Assembly: GCA_030737835.1 (NCBI GenBank) | Contig: CM060848.1 | Coordinates: 5,855,267 to 5,919,266 of the forward strand | Direction: 5' to 3' | From: Acorus gramineus | Taxonomy: Eukaryota > Streptophyta > Magnoliopsida > Acorales > Acoraceae | DNA length: 64,000 bases | In this document: positions 23,768 to 35,657 of the stretch, piece after piece | Layout: each line of letters opens with the position of its first letter | Numbering within the stretch: the stretch's first letter is position 1 | Made by a program: the position numbers and the translations under genes | Notes under the pieces: model-generated | The model's input: only the letters and a program-made list of their open reading frames with translations | Database searches by the model: none | Told to the model about the DNA's origin: nothing

Positions 23768-24779
23768 ATGTCGAATCTTACAAAACTCGAATTCACCGCA
23801 CTTGATATTTCGGGCAACAACTATCTCTCGTGGATACTCGATGCTGAAATTCACCTTGATGCCATGAACCTTGGCAACACAATAAAGCAAGGAAATCAAG
23901 AGTCCCTGCAGGACCGCGCAAAAGCAATGATTTTCCTTCGCCACCACATTCATGAGGATCTCAAAAGCGAATACCTCACAGTGAAAGATCCAAATGACTG
24001 TCATCCTCCCCAAAGCTCGGTATGATTGGATGCACTTGCGATTGCAAGATTTCAAATCTGTTGCTGATTATAATTCTGCCCTTTTTAAAATTAGTTCACA
24101 ACTTAAGTTGTGTGGTGAAAAGGTGACAGAAGAGGATATGTTAGAAAAAACATATTCTACTTTTCATGCCTCGAATGTGCTCCTGCAGCAGCAATATCGA
24201 GAGCGGAGATTTGAAAAATACTCGGCATTAATATCATGCCTCCTTGTTGCCGAGCAAAACAACGAACTTTTATTGAAAAATCATGCATCCCGTCCAACTG
24301 GTTCTGCATCACTGCCTGAAGCAAATGCATTAATGCCTGAAGCAAATGCATCCACAATGTCTACCCGTGGGCGTGGACGTGGACGTGGACGTGGCCGAGG
24401 ACGAGGGCGTGGTCGAAACGACAATCGAAATTACAAGGTTCATAAAGATAGCAACTTTAACCACCAGAAGTGGAATGAAGGGCAGCACAACAGAGGAAAA
24501 GGTTTGATGAACAAACCTTCAAAAAAGAATGAGACTGCATGCTATCGATGTGGTGGTAAAGGACACTGGTCACGTACCTGTCGTACGCCAAGACATTTAG
24601 TTGACCTTTATCAGGCATCAATCACAGACAAGGGAAAGAATGTTGAAGTAAATTTTGTTGACCCTGTAAACCATGTTGGCCCATCAGATATTACTCATTT
24701 GAATGTATCTGATTTCTTTGCTAATTCTGATGGCAACATCGGTTATATGATTGATGATGGAAATGTCCACATCAACTAA
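23768..24779 (+). pseudogene. copia gag, disrupted
   Basis: The capsid-like region starts at the ATG at 23768 ('MSNLTKLEFTALDISGNNYL'). At about 24011 the frame changes and roughly a dozen codons expected between 'DPND' and 'VILPKARYDW' are missing, so capsid synthesis would stop early. The second part carries a Gly-Arg repeat (24361-24415) and one CCHC zinc knuckle ('CYRCGGKGHWSRTC', near 24540), normal for RNA-binding nucleocapsid. The frame closes at 24777-24779 before protease. Confidence 0.9.
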
Positions 24780-24912
24780 TATTTCCCTTTTTAGCATTTA
24801 TTTTATGTAATTTTCCTTCCCTTTTTTTTTATGTACTTTGCTTTATTTCAATAAAATGCAATTTTATGTTTTCTATATTTATCTTATTTATTTCGTTTTT
24901 CTTTTTACAAGA

Positions 24913-26049
24913 ATGGCTATGGTTGGTGACATCTGTCTGGCAGACAGCGCTACAACGCATACGATCCTACGAAATAGAAAATATTTTTCAACGTTGACAT
25001 TAATTAATGCAAATGTTAATACTATCTCTGGTACTACAAAATTAATTGAAGGCTCTGGAAGAGCAAATATAATATTACCAGGAGGTACAAAATTTTGTAT
25101 TAATGATGCATTATATTCAGCAAGATCCAGAAGAAATCTGCTAAGTTTTAAGGATATTCGTATTAATGGATATCATATTGAGACTATAAGTGAAAACAAT
25201 ATGGAGTATTTATGTATTACTTCAATTGTTTCAGGCCAAAAACATGTATTAGAGAAACTTCATGCTTTCTCATCTGGGTTGTATTATACAACCATAAAAA
25301 CAATCGAATCATATGCTGTAATGAACCAGAAGTTCTATGATTCAGATATTTTTACACTTTGGCATGATCGTCTCGGGCATCCAGGATCTACAATGATGCG
25401 TCGAATAATTGATAATTCATTTGGGCATTCGTTAAAGAACCAGAAGATTCTTTTACCTAATCACTATCAATGCACTTCGTGCTCACAAGGAAAATTGATA
25501 GTTAGACCATCCCCTACAAAAGTCAATGTTGAGTCACCAACATTTTTGCAAAGAATCCAAGGGGATATATGTGGCCCAATCCACCCCCCATGTGGACCAT
25601 TCAAGTATTTTATGGTATTGATAGACGCATCTGCTAGATGGTCGCATGTTTGTCTATTATCCACTCGGAATGCTGCATTTGCAAGACTACTTGCTCAGAT
25701 AATCCGATTACAGTCTCATTTTTCGGATTATCCTATAAAGTCAATACGTCTTGATGGAGCTGGTGAATTCACATCGAAAACTTTTAACGACTATTGTATG
25801 TCGCATGGCATCGATGTTGAACACCCTGTTGCTCATGTGCACACCCAAAATGGATTAGCTGAATCATTTATTAAGCATCTTCAGCTAATTGCACGTCCTA
25901 TGCTTTTGAGAATAAAATTACCCGTTTCAGCTTGGGGTCACGCTATATTGCATGCAGCAGCATTAGTTCGCCTTCGGCCAACTGCTTATCATCAATATTC
26001 CCCTTTACAGCTCGTACTAGGTCATCAACCAAATATTTCACATCTTTGA
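24913..26049 (+). pseudogene. copia protease and integrase, cut by an in-frame stop
   Basis: The protease motif is 'LADSATTHTI'. Integrase has the N-terminal zinc-binding set (His-x4-His in 'WHDRLGH', then 'CTSCSQGK') and the catalytic triad in 'GDICGP', 'RLDGAGEF' and 'NGLAESF', so the D-D-E residues are kept. The frame ends at a TGA at 26047-26049, after which homology continues in the same frame, so a single substitution probably created the stop. The upstream TAA at 24777 also separates it from gag. Confidence 0.92.
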
Positions 26050-26100
26050 ATTTTTTGTTGTGCTGTACAAGTTCCTATTGCCCCTACACAACGAACTAAA

Positions 26101-28077
26101 ATGGGCCCTCAACGTCGATTGGGAATTTATGTAGGCTTTGATTCTCCTTCTATTATAAGATATCTTGAACCATTGACAAGGGATGTTTTTACCGCTCGAT
26201 TTGCGGATTGTCATTTTGATGAGATAATATTCCCATCGTTAGGGGGAGAAAATTCATCGCCAGAAGAACGACGTAAACTTACATGGCAAACTTCATCTTT
26301 GTCTCATCTTGATCCTCGCACTAATCAATGTGAAACTGAAGTGCAAAGAATCACCCATCTTCAAAGAATTGCGCATCAATTGCCAGATGCATTCAATGAT
26401 GCAGCAAAAGTGATGAAATCACATATTCCAGCTGCTAATACTCCAGCTCGAATTAATGTTCCAATAGGAAAAACTGTTAATATGCCGGCTAATGAATCAA
26501 CAAAAACACGCCTGAAGCGTGGAAGACCTATAGGCTCAAAAGATTCAGCTCCCCGAAGGAGAAAAACAATGAAGAATAATTCTCTAGAAGAGTATGAAAC
26601 ACTTGAAAGACCCACAATAATAACTCCTACAGAGGAAGAAGCCCTTGAAGTGACACAAGTCCCTGAAGAAACTGACGTCCCTGAAGTGACGCCCGTGCAT
26701 GAAGAACAAGTACATGGAAATGAAGAAATTTCCATAAATTATGCAAATTCACAAATATTGTGGGATCGAAAGCAAGTGCTTGTTGATGATATATTCTCAT
26801 TTGCAGTAGCTACAGAAATCATTTTAGATAATGATTTAGAACCACGTTCAGTGGATGAATGCAGACGAAAAAATTGTTGGCCACAATGGAAAGCTGCTAT
26901 TCAAACAGAATTAGATTCACTTGCAAAACACCAAGTATTTGGACTAGTAGTCCTAACCCCTGAAGGTGTTAAACCAGTAGGATGTAAATGGGTGTTTGCG
27001 AGAAAACGAAATGAAAGAAACGAGATTGTTAGATACAAAGCTCGTCTTGTGGCACAGGGTTTCCTGCAGAGACCTAGGATAGATTTTGAAGAGACATATT
27101 CTCCTGTGATGGACACAATCACATTTCGGTATTTAATTAGTCTTGTAGTCTCAGAAGGACTTGACATGCAGCTAATGGATGTAGTTACTGCATATTTATA
27201 TGGAAAATTAGATACCGACATTTATATGAAAGTTCCTGAAGGACTAAAATTGCCTGAAGCAAAACCACGAAACATGTACTCAATCAAGCTAAGACGATCC
27301 TTGTATGGGTTAAAGCAATCTGGACGAATGTGGTATAACCGTCTTAGTGAGTACTTAATAAAAGAAGGATATGTCAATGATCCAATATGCCCCTATGTAT
27401 TTATTAAGAAAATGGAACTCGGATTTACCATTATTGCAGTATATGTTGATAAAATTAATTTAATTGGGACTCCTAAAGAGCTCGAAAAGGCTTCCGAATA
27501 TCTAAAAAGGGAGTTTGAAATGAAAGATCTTGGAAAAATTAGATATTGTCTCGGCTTGCAAAGTTCAAATGGGATACTTGTTCATCAAACAACATATGTT
27601 GAAAAAATCCTGAAGCGTTTTAATATGGACAAATGTCATCCATTAAGTACTCCAATGGTAGTAAGGTTACTTGACCCAAAGAATGACCCTTTTCGTCCAA
27701 AAGAAGATACTGAAAATCTTCTTGGTCCTGAAGTACCATATCTTAGTGCAATTGGTGCCTTATTATATTTGGCCCAATGCACTAGACTTGACATTGTATT
27801 TTCAGTTAATTTATTGGCCAGATTTAGCTCTGCACCAACTCGAAGGCATTGGAATGGTGTGAAGCACATTTTTCGTTATCTTCGTGGAACGTCAGACATG
27901 GGTCTATTCTATGCAAAGGATTCCAATAATGGTGCACAACTAAAGGGTTATGCAGATTCAGGATATCTTTCAGATCCTCACAAGGCTCGCTCACAAACAG
28001 GCTATGTATTCACTTGCGGTGGCACAGCAATCTCTTGGCGATCTACGAAAACAGACTTTGGTCGCCACGTCTTCTAA
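26101..28077 (+). pseudogene. copia reverse transcriptase and start of RNase H, inactive
   Basis: After a linker rich in Glu, Pro and Thr, the reverse transcriptase shows 'CKWVFARKRN', 'YKARLVAQGF', 'DVVTAYLYGKLD' and 'LYGLKQSGRMWYNRL'. The catalytic loop reads Tyr-Val-Asp-Lys (near 27440) where copia elements have Tyr-Val-Asp-Asp, so one metal-binding aspartate is lost. RNase H begins with 'YADSGYLSDPHKARSQTGYVF'. An extra A in 'cgaaaacag' near 28050 shifts the frame, and translation ends at 28077. Confidence 0.93.
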
Positions 28078-28441
28078 CCACTCTGAGATTCTTGCACTCC
28101 ACTAAGCAAGCCAGGAATGCGTGTGGATAAGGTCTTTGGTTCATCATATTCGTACTGCATGCGGACTATCTCTCATTACAGATGTTCCAACAACTATATA
28201 TGAAGACAATGCAGCATGCATTGCTCAAATCAATAGGGGATATCAAGGGTGATAGAACGAAGCATATTTCTCCAAAATTCTTTTACACTCATGAGCTCTA
28301 GCAGAGACATGAAATTGATGTTCAACAAATTCAGTCAAAGGACAATCTTACAGATTTGTTTACTAAAGCTTTGTCGACATCAACATTCAAGAAGCTGGTG
28401 TATGAAATCGGAATGCGACGAGTTTGCGACCAAAATTCTTG
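28045..28441 (+). pseudogene. copia RNase H C-terminal part, out of frame
   Basis: Homology resumes in another frame with 'TSSNHSEILALH', then stops and further shifts break it up. Fragments such as 'YEDNAACIAQI' (28200) and 'DLFTKALSTSTFKKLVYEIG' (28352) are recognisable before the 3' untranslated region leading to the polypurine tract. A truncated relative of this end is at 63060-63580. Confidence 0.85.
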
Positions 28442-28693
28442 AAATCTTGTACTTATGAGGGGGAGTAATTTTTTATGACATTTTGCGAACTGTACTCTTT
28501 TTCTTTCGCCTAGGTTTTGTCCCATTGGGTTTTCCTGGCAAGGTTTTAATGAGGCAGTGTCAAACGCATACACTATTATACGATTAAGTTACATTGTACT
28601 CTTTTTCCTTCGCTTTGGTTTTTTCCCATTGGGTTTTCCAAGCAAGGTTTTAATGAGGCAATTTTCTTAGCGTGGTGGTCATCCAAGGGGGAG

Positions 28694-28965
28694 TGTTGTG
28701 AATATGGTGGATAACCATCACTTCTCTAACCCATAACCTCCCCCACTCTTCTACTCCATAACCCCCTCATTCAACTCCATAACCTCCCCCACTCTTCTAT
28801 TCCATAACACTCACATTATTGTCCCACTATCTCCCCCTCACCTTCTCTTGTATTCTATCAACCAACAAATATTAAATAAGAAATCTTTCTCTACTTCTCT
28901 TCTCTATATAATTGTGTGCTTTGTTTATATACTCTTATATATCATATTCTATTTAGTTAACAACA
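28694..28965 (+). repeat. 3' LTR of the copia element
   Basis: 272 bp, beginning right after the polypurine tract (28683-28693) and ending at ACAACA. The flanking cattg (28966-28970) repeats the sequence ahead of the 5' LTR. Confidence 0.93.
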
Positions 28966-28970
28966 CATTG

Positions 28971-29387
28971 TAATTTATAATTCTTCCTTGTAGGTCATAA
29001 AGAAAACAATCATTGTCCAATTAAACTTTTAAAAACACATGCAATCATAATACATCCTTTACTTTTCAACAAACAATTGCATGCAAATTATAAAAAGATC
29101 CCAAAAGATAATTGGACCAGAAATAACATGTATTATTTATTCTATAATTCTCCCTGGCATTGCTATCAATAATTAAGCATTTCATGCATGAAATAATATG
29201 ATCACACCCTAAACATATTTATTTATTTACTATAATGACTAATCAATATATGCATGATCACAAAAATCATATTCCAGCATATTTTCCAAATGCAAGCATA
29301 TTTTCCATCATCTCAAATATAATAAAATTATATAATTAGCTTATATTGATTTTAAATTTAAGAATCTGTATTCTTATTCACCGAGAT
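28971..29387. other. Internal end of the non-coding LTR element
   Basis: AT-rich remainder of the outer element next to its 5' LTR (minus orientation). The bases next to the LTR ('ccgagat' on plus) do not resemble the usual initiator tRNA-Met primer site, so its primer is unknown. Confidence 0.5.
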
Positions 29388-30012
29388 TGTTGTGTGTGGC
29401 AAACAAATATTAGGCTAAACACAAATTCTTATAATTATCACATCATGAATATAAACATCAAATATATATAGTCATGCATGCTCTAAAATATATAATAAAA
29501 GAGATTAGAAAATTTATCCGGAATAAGGCCCTCTCACGCACAGGATTGAATGGCTCCTACCACTGAGAGATACGACCACAATACGTTTTGTTTTTCCGGG
29601 GTGCGAGCGACGGAAGAATCACGGTGAACAGACTGCGATCCTTTCAGACGCCCAGATCAAAGAAAATAGCTAGAAATTGATAATAGAATATTGGATTGAC
29701 ACAACCTCTCACTATTTTGTATTTGATGGTGGAGATGAAAACTTATTAGTGTAGTATATAATGAGAATGCATAAGCCCTATATATATACATTCACAACAC
29801 ATAGGTGCTACCAAAGTAATTTTCATTAAATGCCTTATAAAAGTAATATGGCAGTTTTGAACATTTCAAAAGACCAAAACGTTCAACAATAAAGCACCTA
29901 TATAATGTTGAAATTAAACATTTATAATGAAGTTATAATCCATGCAATTATACGAGGAGGTTACAATTCATTATGAAACATTGAATTATGTATTTTGATC
30001 AAAATACCAACA
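29388..30012 (-). repeat. LTR of the non-coding element (5' LTR by orientation)
   Basis: 625 bp, pairs with 18170-18833. It ends at AATACCAACA and is followed by tggtt, the target duplication. Confidence 0.85.
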
Positions 30013-30017
30013 TGGTT

Positions 30018-31132
30018 TAGGGCTTTCCCACCCACAGAGAGAGCCCCTCAATCCAAAACATTATTTTCTATGTCATTTTTTTTTAATTTTATTTAAAAAA
30101 AATTGATCCATTACTGTTTTTCTTTTATTGTAGTTTGTTATTTATTTGTTTTTATTGGTATAAATATTTTAATTTGTTATTTATATGTTTTTGTACCATA
30201 TTAGTTGTTATCAGTTGTGTTTAAAAATTATAAAGATAATTACAATAATATTACATGTGAATGCCAAAGCCCCATTTTTGTTACAGCAAAGGGGCCCAAG
30301 GCCCATTAGTCTAAGCATAGTTCCACATTTTTCTTTCAGTGCTGTTACACTCAGTTTTGTTCTCAGTCCAAAACACAGTCATATATATTTCATTACAGAT
30401 TCAGTAAAGCATATACCTCGTTAGATGATGTATATACCTCACTAAATTTTTTCTTACACTTACTAAAAATGAGTTCATTCGACTCGAAATTGAGTGATAT
30501 GCATTTTTTTATTAAAGCATATACCTTATTATTAGATGATGTTTAATATTTAAAAATAAATAAAAACATGTGAGATCTGAATTTTAGTTGGTGAATGTGA
30601 TTGAGTATATCATTTTCCTTTTAGTAAACCTGAAAGCCTACTAGTCTAACATTTCACATCCTAACAATTGGGAGGGCAATTTTCTAAGGGGAAAAAAAAA
30701 AAAATTGGGATGGCAATAAAATTTAATCCCGGAGTCGGATCCTCTATGATTCAATACAGAAAGGAATACCTGTGACATGCATGTGAATGTGCCACATAGG
30801 TGAAACATGAAATTTTAAAGTATGCATGCATCACACACATAAAGTGATCCAAAACCTTGCAATGCATACACACATTAAATATGTTTTTTCAGCTTAAATG
30901 TCATCTTCACATTGACGCCACATGAGATCTCCCTTCGTTGCATCACAGAGGATCCTCGATCTCTCGCTTGAACCCTGAACTTTCTCCAAGGAGAAAGTGC
31001 CCTTCTACCACTTTGCTGGACAAGCGGTCAATGGAAAGTAGGGTGGAGCTCGTTAATGATGAATGGGGTAGCTTCTCCCAGTCCAAAAAAAAAGCTCTAT
31101 GTTTTTAATGTTAAAACCACAGTTTTTAATTA
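30018..31132. other. Intergenic stretch, no gene seen
   Basis: Contains an AT-rich dispersed repeat with 'agcatatacct' and 'gatgtatatacctcac' motifs (30290-30560), an A-run at 30691-30703, and a less AT-rich part (30720-31080) with no recognisable domain. Confidence 0.4.
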
Positions 31133-31137
31133 ATATC

Positions 31138-31660
31138 TATTGGGAAGGTTATCGTGGAAGCCACCAACAAACACGAGATCGAACATAAGAACGAAACATC
31201 ACAACACACGAAGAACACAAGATATACGTGGTTCGGCCTAGGCCTACATCCATGGGGCAAAAAACAGAGAATCCACTTTGATAGTTGAGATACATTAAGA
31301 GACTCACAAACTCTCTCATAGAGTTACCCTCTCTTAGAACCCTCTCAACCTTCCCTTAGGATCTCTACATTGTATACATTGCATTGCCTTGCCATGAAAC
31401 CCTAGAAGATATTTATAGAGATAAATAACTTCCTTCCCAAGTAATCTCTCAATTAACAAACAAATATTGTTCCCATTAATTAGGAGAGTGAACACTCTCC
31501 TAATTAACAAACAAATATTGTTTCCTATTTTAGGAGATTCACTTTAAATATTAATTAAGATCAAATCTTAAATAATATTCAACTCATTAGGTGTCCAACC
31601 TAATATGGTTTCATAATGGCCATCCGATGTGATACACCGGATCGAGACATAATCCCAACA
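31138..31660 (-). repeat. LTR (3' by orientation) of the small LTR element
   Basis: Starts TATTGGG, where the partner LTR has TGTTGGG (one substitution at the terminus), and ends CCCAACA. A TATA-like 'ctataaatatc' is readable on the minus strand near 31410. Confidence 0.92.
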
Positions 31661-32330
31661 AATCTCCACCTTGGCTCGTATCCGATAAGCTCGGACTTCC
31701 TCGAACCCCTTAGAAGATTTTCCGTTGATGTCTCCACCTTGCTCCATGTCGTCTTTGAAGCACGACCGCGCGAGCAACTATGCACCTCCACTTGCAATCA
31801 AGTGGTCTTCGACTTCCTTAAGCCTCACTAGCCTTCAAGTCGCTATCACGAGTCTTTTTGTGCGCTAGACCCGCTCCGCAGAACTCCACCTTGAATGGAT
31901 TTTAGGAACTTCTTCCTCCGGACGTCTGCACCGCCCAATTTTGTTAGATCCATAAGCCTGCGCTCGCCTTATCATGGATCAACCCCTGAGTTGGACTCAG
32001 TAATCGCGCATCCTCAAGTCAATGCTATGACTTGATTTCACATGCATCTATTCCACGCTCCTTATGTGTTATATTTGTGTCACTTTTAACCTGCTGGTAA
32101 CCGTTGGAGCATTCTGGCAGTTTTTCGGTTTTTACCGGTTTTCGATCGGAACCGCAAATTTTTGGACTGTTAGCCATCGTCCTAAGCTAGAGGACTCCGA
32201 TTGGAAATCTAACTGCATATTTGGTGTCCTGGTGCCATTTTAGGCCTCTCACGAAAATTTCATCGAATTCCGGCATCGTTTACAAAAATTTCACAGTTTC
32301 GGGGCGTATCTGGGTTTTTAAGTCGCACAC

Positions 32331-32338
32331 TATAAATA
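32331..32338 (+). promoter_or_regulatory. TATA box of the solo LTR
   Basis: 'tataaata' lies 265 bases into the LTR, ahead of a pyrimidine-rich stretch (32387-32415), as expected at a U3/R border. Activity is not shown. Confidence 0.5.
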
Positions 32339-32859
32339 AGTGAAATCTAATTTCCGAGTTACTATTCATCATCCCTACCAAAGTGATTTTCTCTCTCCCC
32401 TCTCTCTTTTTCTCACTTTCAAGCCCCCTAGACCCCTCAAAACCAAAAACTCAAAGCACGGGAAGTGTAGATCGGGTCCACCGGTGTCTTCAAATCCCGT
32501 TTCCGGCGATCCTAGCCTCCCTGACCTCCCCTCTTTGTCCTCTGATTTGGCCCGTTTTGAAGGCCAAGGTATATCAGGGCGTGAGAGGGCCGTTGAGAAA
32601 GGTTTCGGCGCGCGGAGAGCGTCCGGACTTCGCTCCCTCCCTTGGTAAGCCCTATTTTCCCCTCTTTTCTTGTTTAGATGGATGTTAGGAGGTGGGAAAT
32701 GAGGTTGGGTGGAGGTCGGAGGCGGTGGGTGGTCGTCGGAAGGCTGTGGAGGTGGTCGGAGGCCATTGGTGGCCGGAGGAGTGGTGGTGGAGGTGCTCGG
32801 GCAGGGTGGCTGGTGGCAGCAGCAGTGGCAGCAGCACAGGCAGCAGGCGCAGCAGCTGG

Positions 32860-33300
32860 CAGCGGCGCGCGCGCGCGTGCGCGCGGACGTGCGCGCGGGC
32901 ATGCGCGCGGGTGGAGCTGGGCGCTGGCAGGCGCAGTCGGGCGCGCAGTCGCGCGCGGGAGCGTGCGCGCGGGTGCGCGGGTTCGCGCGGAGCGGGCGCG
33001 CGGGTGCGCGCGGGTGCTGGCGCGAGCGGGGGTGTGCGCGGGTGCGCGCGGGCGCGCGCGGGCGTGCGCGCGAGCGTGCGCGCGCGCGGGCAGGGCACCT
33101 GGGCACTGTGCCTGGGTGCTGGGCAGGGCGCCTGGGCATGCGCCTGGGCGCGGTGCTGGGGACCAGTGCGCGCGCGTGCTGGGGCGTGCGTGCAGTGCGC
33201 GCGGGGGCGCGCTGGGCTGGACGAGCGGTGCGCGCGGGCGCGCGCGAGCGTGCGCGTGCGTGCGGCAGTGCGTCGGGGCGCGCGGGCTGAGGCGCGGCGG
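32860..33300. repeat. GC-rich alternating purine-pyrimidine tract in the LTR
   Basis: Dominated by GCGCGC, GTGCGC and GCGTGC units, extraordinarily CpG-dense in a genome that is otherwise strongly AT-rich here. Preceded by GGTGG- and GCAGCA-rich sequence (32700-32860). It encodes apparent Ala/Arg/Gly-rich frames on both strands without domain content. Confidence 0.85.
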
Positions 33301-33824
33301 TGCACCGGGCAGTCGGGCGGTCGTGCGGGTGGTTGCCGGGGGTGCTCGGGCTAGCGTGCGTGCGGGTCGTATGCACGTTTGCCCGAGTGTTAGGAGTTTA
33401 GTTGTGGGTTTATGTAAGTTCTTGTGTATTTTGTAGTATTTGTGGATTTTAACTCACCATATTGAATGTCTATCTTGCAGATCTAGACGGACGGTCGCGC
33501 GACGACCCAGATACTGGTGAGTGGGACAATCCAACCCAGTAGAGAGGCGTTATACGCACTTGGGCGTATACCGACCTCTCCTGGGGCACCGTGGATGTAT
33601 ATTAACCTGCAATAATATGTAATCCATGCTTGTATGATTAAATTGTAGAATGCATGCTACCCTAGACTTTGCATGTTAGGGACTTGCACCCTTAGGATAT
33701 GTATATGAGCCATGCACCATGTCTCCTGTTACATGTTAGGAAACCTCGACCTGTGTATGCGTCCTACTAGTTTATTTATTCAATTAAATGCTAGTGTATG
33801 TTAAATCGCATGCCTTAGGTAATA

Positions 33825-34143
33825 TTATCGGGAGGAGCCTTGCGAGGACAGCGGTGAGACCCGTGTTAGGGTACTCCGTGTTCCTTGTTTGGTTGTCGGG
33901 ATGTCCTGTATCGGGACCTCAGGCTGCCCTCCCAAGGTCCTAGTCCCAATAATATTATAAGTAATGTTGTATGTTTGGTATGATTATTAGCATGAGTAGT
34001 GAATATTATAGGGGAGGGGCCTTGCGAGGACAGCGGTGAGACCCGGGTTAGGGTACTCCGTGTTTCTTGTTTGGTTGTCGGGGTATCCTATATCGGGAAC
34101 TCACGCCGCCCTCCCGAGTTTCTTTCCCCCAATGATATTCCAA
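33825..34143 (+). repeat. Two-copy local duplication in the LTR
   Basis: 33828-33960 and 34007-34143 share 'gccttgcgaggacagcggtgagaccc', 'ttagggtactccgtgtt' and 'cttgtttggttgtcggg' with about ten substitutions. The copies are about 180 bases apart. Confidence 0.85.
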
Positions 34144-35657
34144 CACTGCTTTTGATTGTACTATTTCCCCGCATCTTGGATATGCGCCCTGGAGGAACTC
34201 TGAAGAGTTCATGACATTTGAGTTGGAGAGATGTGTTGTCGGCGGATCCGAGTGGATCATATGCGTATGGATAGGCTGTCCTGTTCCCTGCGTTGGATCC
34301 GGTAGAGGCTACCCCCAGCGTTAGAAAGGCCGTCCTTCGGAGGACCCACATAAGTAGGCACCTCCTGATTTGGTTTCGGACTGTGCTGAAGTTGTGGGTG
34401 GAGACCAAGCGGCCTACGGAGTGGAGGAGAGACTACCGGTGGACTAAGGGTGACTAACAGCCTAGTCAGTCCCAAAATCCTATGTCACCTTTGGAAAGGT
34501 GAGGGTGAAGTGGGTTGGCGATGAGCGACCCGCTGGTTTTGTTTATGGTTGATTGTTAGTCCCAACATCCTGAGTCCCCTGTTGAGGGGTAAAGGTGAGG
34601 GTATGATCTGGGTTATGGAAATTGTGGATTAGAATGGATAAATAATGGAATTATGGTAAATATTGTCTGTGATGCATGGGTTGTGCTGTTCACTGAGCGT
34701 GTGGCTCACCCCTCGCATATGTTTTTCCCCAGTGGTCACTGAGCCTGAGCTAGAGCCGGAGCAGCAGTTGGAGCTTTCCGAGGGATTCCTTCAGTAGCGG
34801 AGCAGCGCTACGTCCGCGAGTGCCAGAGGCTATCAGCATCCCTTTTCTTGGCTGTATGTATTGTATTTCCGTGCTGAGCACGTGTTGTATATATTCAGTT
34901 GTTACTATGTATATTGGCTCTCACAGGACATATGATTGTGTATCGAGTCTGTAATATGTTTTGGATTACAGACTCAGTTTTAGCTTCCGCTATATTGTGT
35001 ATATATTATGTCAGCCCTGTTTGATCTGTGTTGTCATTTTATTTGTGGTCTAGAGTATATATATTTGACCTCCTGTGTAGGTTTCTGATATATAAGATAT
35101 ACACCTGCCGCGTCCCGGGGACGGCCGCCCTGGGGCGTGACATTATGGATCTCCGAAGAAGATCTGGATCTTACCTCCACCTTGAACATGCCACACACAC
35201 GCTCACGAGATGACTGGACACGCTCTTTTAACTGAACCACATGGGGTTGCTCCTCCCATACCAGGTTCAGAACGCTTTAGACCGTGTTGCACTGTTCCAT
35301 CTTCTTCTGTACAAACTCCGCACCCACGCTTCACGTGATTCGCCCACGTGCCTCCGCGTGTCACTGCGAACTTTGCACCTCAAGCGTCTTTGCACGTCTG
35401 CTTCTCGGTGGATCTTGGACTTTGGTATCATCATTGCACACGTGAATAGATATGCCTCTTCCACCACCGAAAGCTCCATGCAACCTTGCATGATTTTTTT
35501 TTTCTTCTTCTTCGCATGAAACCATGTACGACACACCGTTGTTGGAGTTTCCAACAATACATTCGTCGATGGTATGAATTCATCGACCCGTGTCGCCATT
35601 AATCTTCGTTTTTCAAATCTCGTCCTCCTAGGTCGAAACCTGGAGCTCTGATACCAC

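Larger units (their letters stand above)
22317..28965 (+). mobile_element. Full-length but inactive Ty1/copia retrotransposon
   Basis: The LTRs (22317-22582, 28694-28965) start TGTTGTGAATATGG and end ACAACA. An exact 5-bp duplication, cattg, flanks the element (22312-22316, 28966-28970). A primer-binding site follows the 5' LTR (22583) and a polypurine tract 'aagggggag' precedes the 3' LTR. Domain order is gag, protease, integrase, reverse transcriptase, RNase H, which defines Ty1/copia. Coding breaks: a shift and small deletion in gag near 24011, a stop at the gag end, an in-frame TGA at 26047, a changed reverse transcriptase active site, and a frameshift near 28050. It lies inside the older minus-strand LTR element. 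Confidence 0.97.
18170..30012 (-). mobile_element. Non-coding LTR retrotransposon (LARD-like) hosting two later insertions
   Basis: Two LTRs (18170-18833 and 29388-30012) begin TGTTGTGTGT and end AATACYAACA. Flanks are tggtc (18165-18169) and tggtt (30013-30017), a 5-bp duplication with one mismatch. Next to the left LTR, 'atcccccactgacc' reads as a polypurine tract on the minus strand, which sets the orientation. After removing the Harbinger-like insertion (19053-20100) and the copia element (22317-28965), about 2.8 kb of internal sequence remains with no gag or pol domain. A 101-codon hydrophobic minus-strand frame (21169-21474) has no known homology to me. It is therefore non-autonomous and the oldest layer of this nest. 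Confidence 0.82.
32067..35142 (+). repeat. Solo LTR, gypsy-type, 3,076 bp, inside the small LTR element
   Basis: Begins TGTTATATTTGTGTCAC and ends GGGGCGTGACA, with an exact ttatg duplication on both sides (32062-32066, 35143-35147). No second LTR or internal region is present, so it arose by recombination between the LTRs of a larger element. It contains a TATA box (tataaata, 32331-32338), an extreme GC/alternating tract (32860-33300), a local 135-bp duplication, and a 3' end shared with 1-644. Long open frames in several frames across the GC tract reflect composition only. Placement in Ty3/gypsy is inferred from the length and termini. Confidence 0.9.

Noticed and set aside
32375-33436. Long open frames (up to 333 codons) on both strands
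   Set aside because: They overlap each other in several frames across a GC-rich low-complexity tract inside a solo LTR. Stops are rare for compositional reasons and no domain is visible.
33825-34143. Direct repeats considered as a CRISPR-like array
   Set aside because: Only two long diverged copies within a plant LTR; no short identical repeats with unique spacers, and the genome is eukaryotic.
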